Part shown: in pieces, positions 1 to 6,142 of the stretch
How the letters are laid out: each line of letters begins with the position of its first letter
Numbering within the stretch: the stretch's first letter is position 1
NCBI GenBank assembly: GCA_021779875.1
Contig: JAJXZV010000383.1
Coordinates: forward strand, 1-15,558
Direction of reading: 5' to 3'
DNA: 15,558 bases
From: Pseudomonadota bacterium
Lineage (GTDB): Bacteria > Pseudomonadota > Gammaproteobacteria > Steroidobacterales > Steroidobacteraceae
Notes under the pieces: model-generated
Told to the model about the DNA's origin: nothing
The model's database searches: none
What the model saw: only the letters and a program-made list of their open reading frames with translations
Position numbers and translations under genes: made by a program

Positions 1-851
1 ACGATCATGGACGACCAGGCCGCGCCCCCATAGCGTGCACGCCCCTCGATGAAGATCTGCTCCATCATCCCCGCGAGCCGCAGCGGCACGCCGAAGCGGC
101 GTCCGAACTCGAGCGCGAAGCCGGCGTCCTTGCAGGCCAGATCCATCGTGAAGCCGATGTCGTAGCTGCCGCTCAAGATGACCTGGCTCTCGGTCTCGTG
201 CACGAAGCTGTTGCCCGAGCTCGCGGCGATGGCCTCGAAGGCCGCGCGCAGATCGACGCCGCCCTTGGCGCAGAGCATCAGCGCCTCGCCGGCGGCGATC
301 AGATGGATGAAGGCGAGCATGTTGGTGACGACCTTGGTGACCGCCACCTGTTCGATCCCGCCGAGGTGGATGATGCGGCCGCCCATGGCCGACAGGGCCG
401 GCTCGTGGCGCCGGAACACCTGCGGCTCCCCGCCGACCAGCACCGTGATGTCGCCCGCCGCGGCGCGGTGCACGCCGCCCGTGACCGGGCATGCGAGGGT
501 GTCGATGCGGGTCCGCCGAGCGTCCGCCGCGAGCGCCTCGATCTCGGTGAAGTCGTTGGTGCTCATCTCGATCCAGGTGGCGCCGGACCGCAGGGCGGGC
601 AGCGCCTGTCCGAGCACGCTGCGCGTGGCGGCGGGCGAGGGCAGGCAGGTGATCAGGCAGTCGACCGCGCCGGCGAGCGCCGGCACCGAGGGGCTCCAGC
701 GCGCGCCGGCCGCGAGCACCGGATCGGCCGCCGTGCGGTCGAGGTCGTGCACCAGGAGATCGAAGCCGGCGCCCGCGAGGTGGCGTGCCAGGTGCCCGCC
801 GAGGTGACCCAATCCGACGAAACCGTAGCGCATGGGAACTCCGGTGCTCAT
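1..851 (-). CDS. 3-hydroxyisobutyrate dehydrogenase-like NAD(P)-dependent oxidoreductase (3' end outside window)
   Basis: This is a beta-hydroxyacid dehydrogenase of the HIBADH/6-phosphogluconate dehydrogenase superfamily, which oxidises a small beta-hydroxyacid or reduces its semialdehyde in the cytoplasm. The visible 283 residues open with a Rossmann fold carrying GLGHLG at residues 13-18. Asp36 ends the second strand, which suggests NAD rather than NADP. The substrate loop reads CPVTGG, and KVVTN provides the family's catalytic lysine with an asparagine four residues later. The ATG at 851 has GAGG six bases upstream; a second in-frame ATG at 833 (Met7) is the alternative. The frame stays open to base 1, so about the last 10-20 residues are missing. 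It starts 8 bp after the enolase-superfamily gene stops, so the two are probably cotranscribed. The family is certain; the substrate (3-hydroxyisobutyrate, tartronate semialdehyde or another) is not. Confidence 0.88.
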   Translation of the reverse strand, partial: MSTGVPMRYGFVGLGHLGGHLARHLAGAGFDLLVHDLDRTAADPVLAAGARWSPSVPALAGAVDCLITCLPSPAATRSVLGQALPALRSGATWIEMSTNDFTEIEALAADARRTRIDTLACPVTGGVHRAAAGDITVLVGGEPQVFRRHEPALSAMGGRIIHLGGIEQVAVTKVVTNMLAFIHLIAAGEALMLCAKGGVDLRAAFEAIAASSGNSFVHETESQVILSGSYDIGFTMDLACKDAGFALEFGRRFGVPLRLAGMMEQIFIEGRARYGGAAWSSMI

Positions 852-859
852 TGCGGGCC

Positions 860-2050
860 TCAGCCGAGCGGCCGATCGATCATCTCGAGATGCAGGGCGC
901 CGTCGCCGGTGTAGGGGTTCGCGAGCGCGACCGCCTCGTTCAGTTCGACGCCGAGTCCGGGGCCGGTCGGCGGGATGACGTAGCCGGCCTCCCAGCGGAT
1001 CGGGTTCACGAGGATCTCGGCATGGAAGCCCTCCCAGCGCCGAATGCTCTCGAGGATCAGGAAGTTGGGCGAACAGGTCGCCAGCTGGATGTTGGCCGCG
1101 CCGACCACGGGCCCGCAGTACAGGTGCGGCGCGATCTGCGCGTAGTGGGCCTCGGCGAGAGCCGCCACTTTCTTGCCCTCGAGCAGGCCGCCGACCCGGC
1201 CCAGATTGAGCTGCAGGATGTTCGCCGCCGCGCAGGCGAGCACGCGCGCGAACTCGTACTTGGTCGTGAGCCGCTCGCCGGTCGCGATCGGGATGCACGT
1301 GGCGCGTGCGACCAGCGCCATCTGCTCCGGCATGTCGGGCGGGACCGGCTCCTCGAACCACAGCGGATCGAAGGCCTCGAGCTGACGGGCCAGGCGCACG
1401 GCGCCCGAGGTGGTGAACTGCCCGTGGGTGCCGAGCAGCAGATCGGCGCGCCGCCCGACCGCCTCGCGCACCAGACGCACCAGGCGGGTGGTGCGCTCGA
1501 GCGCCTCCTGGGTGGGCTGGCGCGGATCGTAGGCGGAGAAGCCGCCGGTCGGATCGAACTTCAGGGCCGTGAATCCCTCGCGCACGTACTGCGCGGCGCG
1601 CTCGGCCGAACGCTCGGCATCGTGATAGAAACCGTCGCCCTCGCCGTCGGCCGGATACAGGTAGGTGTAGCTGCGCAGCCGCTCGTGCACTTTGCCGCCG
1701 AGCAGGTTGTAGACCGGCTGGTCGAGGGACTTGCCGACGATGTCCCAGCAGGCCATCTCCAGGCCGCTCATCACGCCGACCAACGTGGGATCCGGGCGCG
1801 CGGTGAATCCCGAACCGTAGCTTTCCCGCCAGATCGATTCGATCGCGAAGGGATCGCGGCCCGCGAAGCGCCGCAGGAACAGATCCTCGATCATGGCCGC
1901 GACCACGTGCGGCCCGAAGGTGCCGGCGTAGACCTCGCCGACTCCCTCGACGCCGCATGCGGTTCGCAGCTTCAAGAACACGAAGTATCGGCCGCCGAAG
2001 CCGGGCGGCGGATTGCCGACCACGAACACCCTGACGCTGTCCAGTTTCAT
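860..2050 (-). CDS. Mandelate racemase/muconate lactonizing enzyme (enolase superfamily) protein, galactonate dehydratase-like
   Basis: The 396-residue protein has the enolase-superfamily layout: an N-terminal capping domain (about 1-125) and a TIM barrel. By spacing it aligns with E. coli D-galactonate dehydratase and mandelate racemase. Metal-ligand positions fall at 207, 233 and 259 (the 26/26 spacing of MR 195/221/247), followed by 282, His309 and Glu334. Glu233 (in FEEP) and Glu259 (in GER) are present, but the first ligand is Gly207 (in GTHGQ) instead of Asp. The His-Asp dyad partner is Asn282. His209 matches the galactonate-dehydratase histidine. Acid-sugar dehydratase or a related proton-abstraction reaction is likely, but the substitutions make the exact chemistry unclear. 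The ATG has GAGGAG four bases upstream. It lies 22 bp after the GMC oxidoreductase gene and 8 bp before the HIBADH-like gene, in a probable operon. Confidence 0.9.
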   Translation of the reverse strand: MKLDSVRVFVVGNPPPGFGGRYFVFLKLRTACGVEGVGEVYAGTFGPHVVAAMIEDLFLRRFAGRDPFAIESIWRESYGSGFTARPDPTLVGVMSGLEMACWDIVGKSLDQPVYNLLGGKVHERLRSYTYLYPADGEGDGFYHDAERSAERAAQYVREGFTALKFDPTGGFSAYDPRQPTQEALERTTRLVRLVREAVGRRADLLLGTHGQFTTSGAVRLARQLEAFDPLWFEEPVPPDMPEQMALVARATCIPIATGERLTTKYEFARVLACAAANILQLNLGRVGGLLEGKKVAALAEAHYAQIAPHLYCGPVVGAANIQLATCSPNFLILESIRRWEGFHAEILVNPIRWEAGYVIPPTGPGLGVELNEAVALANPYTGDGALHLEMIDRPLG

Positions 2051-2072
2051 CGCGCTCCTCAGCTCCTGCGAT

Positions 2073-3686
2073 TCAGCCGCTCGAGAGATGATCGGCGGCC
2101 TTGCGCGCCACCATCAGGGTCGGGGCGTTGGTGTTGGCCGACGTCACCGTCGGGAACACCGAGGCGTCGACCACGCGCAGCCGCTCCACGCCGCGCACCC
2201 GCAGTTGGCCATCGACCACCGAGTCGCGCGGGTCCGGGCCCATGCGGCAGGTGCCGACCGGATGGTAGACCGTGGCCGCTCGCGCGCGAAAATCCGCGAG
2301 CAGGTCGGCATCGTCCATCGCGGTGAGTTCGGGCGCGAGCGGCTCGCGGATCAGCTCGCGAAATGCGCGCGTGCCGGCGATGGCCTGCAGCAGCCGGCCG
2401 CCGTGGACCACGTCCTCGCGGTCGCGCTCGGTGGACAGGTAATTCGGCGCGATGCGCGGCGCGGCGCGAAAGTCGGCGCTGCGCGCATCGACGCGGCCCT
2501 CGCTGGTCGGCCGGGCGGGCTGGAAGCACAGATAGAAGCCCGGGAAGGGGTCCAATTCGATGCGCGTGCGGCTGGCATCGCCCGAGCCGTAGGTCACCGG
2601 ATTGAAGTAGAGCTGCACGTCGGCGCGGGTGGCGCCGGGCCGCGCGCGCAGGAAGCCGCCGAACTGATTCACGCTGAGCGCGAGGGGTCCGGTGCGCGTC
2701 AGCAGGTAACGGACGCCGGCGCGCAGCCGCCCGAGCCGCGTGTTGAGCTCGTCGTTCAAGGTCGGGCGGGTGGCCTTGAACGAGTACACGACCGCCAGGT
2801 GGTCCTGCAGGTGCGCCCCCACCGCGGGATTGTCGACCCGGGTCTCCAGGCCGAGCTCGGCCAGATGCCGCCCCGGTCCGATGCCAGACAGCTGCAGCAG
2901 CTGCGGCGAGTTCACCGCGCCGGCGCACAGCAGCACCTCGCCGTCGGCGCGCGCGAATTCGGTCCGGCCGCCGCGCTCGTACTCCACCCCGCAGGCCCGG
3001 CCGCCCTCGATTCGGATCCGCCGCACCCAGGCGCGCGTGCGCAGCTCGACGTTGCCGCGCCTCAGGGCCGGCCGCAGGAAGGCGTCGGCGGCCGAGCGGC
3101 GCAGCCCGTGGCGCACCGTCACCTGATAGCAGCCGAGTCCCTCCGGCCGGGCGCCGTTGAAGTCCTCGCTCACGGGCAGGCCGAGCTCGGCCGCGGCGGC
3201 GAGCCAGTGGCTGCGCACGGGGTGCAGATGAGGAGCGACGTCCTTGACGTCGAGGGGCCCGTCGGTCGAGGCGCGGCCGGTCGCGTCGACGCGGCGCTCG
3301 ATCTTCTCGAAGTACGGGCGCACGTCCTGCCAGCCCCAGCCGGCGTTGCCGAGCGCGCGCCAATCGTCGAAGTCGGCGGGCATGCCGCGGCAGTAGACGA
3401 GGGCGTTGATCGAGCTCGAGCCGCCGACCACGCGCCCACGCGGCCAGTACATGGTACGGCCGTCGAGTTCGGGATTCGGTTCGGTCTGATATTTCCAGTT
3501 CACCCGGGAATCCGCGAAGGTGCGTCCGTAGCCGATCGGGGTCCTGATCCAGAACCGCCGGTCATCGCCGCCCGCTTCGAGCACCAACACGCGGCGGCGC
3601 CCGTCCCGCGAGAGCCGATCGGCGAGCACGCAGCCGGCGGACCCCGCACCGACGATGATGAAATCGAAGCTCCCCACGGTGCCCAA
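2073..3686 (-). CDS. GMC-family FAD-dependent oxidoreductase (choline dehydrogenase-like)
   Basis: This glucose-methanol-choline family flavoprotein oxidises an alcohol to an aldehyde or ketone. The FAD Rossmann motif GAGSAG lies at residues 13-18, with Glu37 at the end of the second strand for ribose binding. GMC signature 1 is around GRVVGGSSSINA and signature 2 is GAVNSPQLLQLSGIGP. The C-terminal catalytic pair is His475 (in YHPVGTCRMG) and Asn520 (in SANTNAP). The length of 537 residues is usual for the family. No signal peptide is visible. The start is uncertain because there is no ATG: TTG at 3686 is the furthest upstream, and GTG at 3677 would give an N-terminus more typical of the family; neither has a good Shine-Dalgarno sequence. 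It heads the minus-strand operon and diverges from the MFS gene. Choline is only one possible substrate, since family members act on many alcohols and no betaine-aldehyde dehydrogenase is visible nearby. Confidence 0.92.
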   Translation of the reverse strand: MGTVGSFDFIIVGAGSAGCVLADRLSRDGRRRVLVLEAGGDDRRFWIRTPIGYGRTFADSRVNWKYQTEPNPELDGRTMYWPRGRVVGGSSSINALVYCRGMPADFDDWRALGNAGWGWQDVRPYFEKIERRVDATGRASTDGPLDVKDVAPHLHPVRSHWLAAAAELGLPVSEDFNGARPEGLGCYQVTVRHGLRRSAADAFLRPALRRGNVELRTRAWVRRIRIEGGRACGVEYERGGRTEFARADGEVLLCAGAVNSPQLLQLSGIGPGRHLAELGLETRVDNPAVGAHLQDHLAVVYSFKATRPTLNDELNTRLGRLRAGVRYLLTRTGPLALSVNQFGGFLRARPGATRADVQLYFNPVTYGSGDASRTRIELDPFPGFYLCFQPARPTSEGRVDARSADFRAAPRIAPNYLSTERDREDVVHGGRLLQAIAGTRAFRELIREPLAPELTAMDDADLLADFRARAATVYHPVGTCRMGPDPRDSVVDGQLRVRGVERLRVVDASVFPTVTSANTNAPTLMVARKAADHLSSG

Positions 3687-3834
3687 GCTTAGCCGGATCG
3701 GGTGGCGCCGTTATGCCATTTCCAGATCCGCCCATGCTCTTTTTCGGAGGCGTCGTCCGGCGGTCTCGCGGCGTTCGCACAACGTCGGGCAACCATGTAG
3801 ATTGGGTGAAAACTCGATCCGAGGATGCACCGAG
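3687..3834. promoter_or_regulatory. Divergent intergenic control region between GMC and MFS operons, with a nested inverted repeat
   Basis: This 148-bp gap separates two divergently transcribed operons, so promoters on both strands are expected here. It is less GC-rich than the flanking genes and includes a short T-run near 3740. A nested dyad is visible: outer arms CGGATC (3694-3699) and GATCCG (3725-3730), inner arms TGGC (3703-3706) and GCCA (3715-3718). It could be an operator, for example for the LysR regulator encoded in the plus-strand operon, but the arms are short and unequally spaced. I could not identify convincing -35/-10 pairs. The regulatory role rests mainly on gene orientation. 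Confidence 0.45.
3821..3824 (+). promoter_or_regulatory. Shine-Dalgarno site supporting the TTG start of the MFS gene
   Basis: GAGG lies 10 bases before the in-frame TTG at 3835. No in-frame ATG lies close to the first membrane segment: the ATG at 3825 is in another frame, and the one at 3655 would add 60 basic residues of non-membrane sequence overlapping the divergent GMC gene. GTG at 3847 is an alternative start without a comparable site. Confidence 0.4.
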
Positions 3835-5154
3835 TTGGCCACGACCGTGCTCGACGTTCCCCAGTCCCAGGCGCCGTCCGCCACGGTGCGCTGGTATGTG
3901 CTCATCCTCATGTGCCTGATCTACTCCATCAACATCGCGGACCGGTACGTGGTGTCGACCGTCCTCGAGCCGATCCGGCTGGAGCTGCACCTGAACGATG
4001 CGGGAGTGGCCTTCCTCACCGGGGTGCCGCTCGCGCTGTTCTACGTCGCCTTCGGCATCCCGATCTCGTGGCTCGCCGACCGGTCCAACCGGCGCAACAT
4101 CCTGGTCGCCTCGCTCATCGTCTGGTCCTTCTTCACGGCGATGTGCGGCCTGTCGCACAGCTACCTGCAATTCCTCACGAGCCGCATCGGCGTCGGCGTC
4201 GGCGAGGCGGGCGGCACGCCGCCCTCGACGGCCATCGTCTCGGATTATTTCCCGCCCGATCGGCGCCCCATGGCCATGGCCGTACTCGGGCTCGGGGCGC
4301 CGATCGGAGCGTGGCTCGGGGCCGACATGGCGGGGGCGGTGGCGCACGCGTTCAGCTGGCGCGCGGCGTTCCTCGCGCTCGGTGTCCCCGGGGTGGCCAT
4401 CGGCGTCCTGGTGTACCTGACGGTGCGCGAGCCGCTGCGCGGGCGGCTCGACGCCGTCGTCGAGGATCTGCGGCCCACGCTGTGGGACTCGCTGCGCTTT
4501 CTGTGGCGCCAGAGGGCGGCGTTCCACGTGGTGATGGGGGGCGGTCTGTGCGCGCTCTGGGGCTGGGGGCTCATCTACTGGACGCCGACCTTCCTGCAGC
4601 GGGCCTATGACCTCGACGTCGGCCAGGCGGGTGCCGTCACCGGCAGGATCCACCTGCTGGGCGGATCCATGGCGACGGCGGCGACCGCGTGGCTGCTGTC
4701 GCGTCCCTGCATGCGCGATCCTCGGCGCGTCGTCTGGCTGCTGGCCGGCGGCGTGGCGGCGGCCACCCTGCCGTCGGTGGCCGCCTACTGGACGCACTCG
4801 CTCGTGGTCGCGAAGCTGATGTTCTGGGGATTCATCCCGGCGATCTATTTCTACATCGGCCCGTGCTTCGGCCTGCTCAACAATCTCGCGCCCTGCCACA
4901 TGCGCAACATGTTCATCGCCATCAGCCTGCTGGTGGCGAACGTTCTGAATCTGATCATCGCCCCCTGGGCGGTCGGGGTCATGAGCGACTGGTTCGCCGG
5001 GCCGCACGCGACCGACGCCGCATCGTTGCGCGCGGCGCTCCTGGTGCTCGCGCCCACGGGATTCTGGGCCGCCTACCACCTGCATCTCGCCTCGCGCACC
5101 ATCGTAGAGGATCAGGCGCGCGCCATCGGCTACACCCGGGCCTGGTCGCCATAA
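3835..5154 (+). CDS. MFS transporter (spinster-like, 12 membrane segments)
   Basis: This 439-residue inner-membrane secondary transporter of the major facilitator superfamily begins a plus-strand operon. Hydrophobic helices occur throughout. The first is followed by NIADRYVVSTVLEPI, and the loop between segments 2 and 3 carries the MFS signature as WLADRSNRRN, a variant of GxxxDRxGRR. The second half begins near residue 225 after a cytoplasmic loop. The pattern resembles spinster-type MFS proteins often found beside catabolic genes for organic acids or aromatic compounds; the substrate is unknown. TTG at 3835 is preferred over GTG at 3847, since longer versions would run back into the divergent GMC gene. 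The lysR gene starts 22 bp after its stop. It is probably the uptake system for the compound handled by the neighbouring oxidoreductases, although export cannot be excluded. Confidence 0.87.
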   Translation: MATTVLDVPQSQAPSATVRWYVLILMCLIYSINIADRYVVSTVLEPIRLELHLNDAGVAFLTGVPLALFYVAFGIPISWLADRSNRRNILVASLIVWSFFTAMCGLSHSYLQFLTSRIGVGVGEAGGTPPSTAIVSDYFPPDRRPMAMAVLGLGAPIGAWLGADMAGAVAHAFSWRAAFLALGVPGVAIGVLVYLTVREPLRGRLDAVVEDLRPTLWDSLRFLWRQRAAFHVVMGGGLCALWGWGLIYWTPTFLQRAYDLDVGQAGAVTGRIHLLGGSMATAATAWLLSRPCMRDPRRVVWLLAGGVAAATLPSVAAYWTHSLVVAKLMFWGFIPAIYFYIGPCFGLLNNLAPCHMRNMFIAISLLVANVLNLIIAPWAVGVMSDWFAGPHATDAASLRAALLVLAPTGFWAAYHLHLASRTIVEDQARAIGYTRAWSP

Positions 5155-5176
5155 TATAGAAGAGGAGCGGAACGAC

Positions 5177-6142
5177 ATGGGGAAGACGAGCATGGATCGC
5201 CGCTGGCTGCCGCTGAATGCGCTGCGCGCGTTCGAGGGCGTGGCCAAGCACAGCAGCTTCACGGCGGCGGCCAACGCGCTGCTGATCTCGCAGAGCGCGC
5301 TGTCGCGCCACGTGATCGCGCTCGAGAAGCTGATCGGGGCGCAGCTGTTCGAACGCCGACCGCACTCGCTGGTGCTGACCAAGGCCGGTCAGCATCTGCT
5401 GCCGGCGGTCATCAAGTCCTTCGATCGCCTGGAATACGCCATCGACGACATCCGCAAGGAAGGGGCGGGGGCGCTGCGCACCCTGCGTGTGCAGATGCCG
5501 CCGAGCTTCGCCGTGCATTTGGCGGTGCCCATACTGCGCGATTTCCGGCGGGCCTCCTCCGAGGTGGAGATCGACCTGGTGAGTCCGTACGGGGTCGGGC
5601 CGGCGCCCGGGGACATCGACGTGGCCGTGGTGTACTCGAAGCCGACCGTCACGGACCTGGTCACCGACCTGCTCTGGCCGGTGCGGCTGGGGTTGCTGTG
5701 CCACCCGAGCATCGCGGCCCGCTGCGCGGGCATGGATCTCGCCCAGTTCGTCGCGGCCAATGAGTTGGTGCACGTGCGGATCGCCGATCTGCCGAGGCAT
5801 CACTGCTGGACCCAGTTCGCGCGGCACGCGCACCTGGGCCCGGTGAACGTCGAGCGCGGATTGGTCTTCGACACCGCGGTGCTGGCCGTGCAGTACGCGC
5901 TGAGCGGCGAGGGCGTCGCCCTGGTGGACACCTACCTGTTCAGCGATTACCTGCGCACCGGACGGCTCGTGCAGCCGTTCGAGATCACGCTCGACGACGG
6001 CTACGGATACTACCTGACCACGCACCCGGAGGCGCTCAGCGACACGGCCATCGCGCTGTTCCGCTCGTGGCTGATCGAGCGTTTCGGGCCCGGATCCGGC
6101 AGCGGCTCGGCGAAGATCCATCTCGCGGTGTCCAACGAATGA
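5177..6142 (+). CDS. LysR-family transcriptional regulator, GcvA-like
   Basis: The 321-residue protein has an N-terminal winged helix-turn-helix (about residues 12-70, helix-turn-helix around 28-47) and a C-terminal periplasmic-binding-protein-like effector domain (about 100-305). The opening WLPLNALRAFE and the later FTAAANALLISQSALSRH closely follow the GcvA type of LysR protein, whose namesake controls the glycine cleavage system in E. coli. That fits the downstream GcvT-domain gene, though many GcvA-like regulators control unrelated pathways. The ATG at 5177 has AGAGGAG nine bases upstream; Met6 at 5192 is a weaker alternative. Its stop overlaps the start of the next gene as ATGA, so regulator and enzyme are translationally coupled. 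It probably acts as an effector-responsive activator of this operon, perhaps at the divergent region at 3687-3834 (inference). Confidence 0.93.
   Translation: MGKTSMDRRWLPLNALRAFEGVAKHSSFTAAANALLISQSALSRHVIALEKLIGAQLFERRPHSLVLTKAGQHLLPAVIKSFDRLEYAIDDIRKEGAGALRTLRVQMPPSFAVHLAVPILRDFRRASSEVEIDLVSPYGVGPAPGDIDVAVVYSKPTVTDLVTDLLWPVRLGLLCHPSIAARCAGMDLAQFVAANELVHVRIADLPRHHCWTQFARHAHLGPVNVERGLVFDTAVLAVQYALSGEGVALVDTYLFSDYLRTGRLVQPFEITLDDGYGYYLTTHPEALSDTAIALFRSWLIERFGPGSGSGSAKIHLAVSNE

Noticed and set aside
785..3692. Long plus-strand open frames (513 and 559 codons) opposite the enolase-superfamily and GMC genes
   Set aside because: Low-complexity composition with no family motifs. The opposite strand carries proteins with complete catalytic motifs.
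3655..3834. Upstream in-frame extension of the MFS gene from ATG 3655
   Set aside because: It would add 60 basic, non-membrane residues, cover the whole intergenic region and overlap the divergent GMC gene. TTG 3835 with GAGG upstream fits the family length.
5150..5160. AT-rich patch resembling a -10 box just before lysR
   Set aside because: It lies so close to the lysR ATG that the transcript would start within the ribosome-binding site, and no -35 box is present. It more likely reflects the stop codon of the MFS gene and a short linker.
6067..6138. Earlier ATG start for the DMGDH-like gene
   Set aside because: It lies inside lysR, and the extra residues do not resemble family N-termini. 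The ATGA overlap at 6139 directly precedes the FAD-binding strand.
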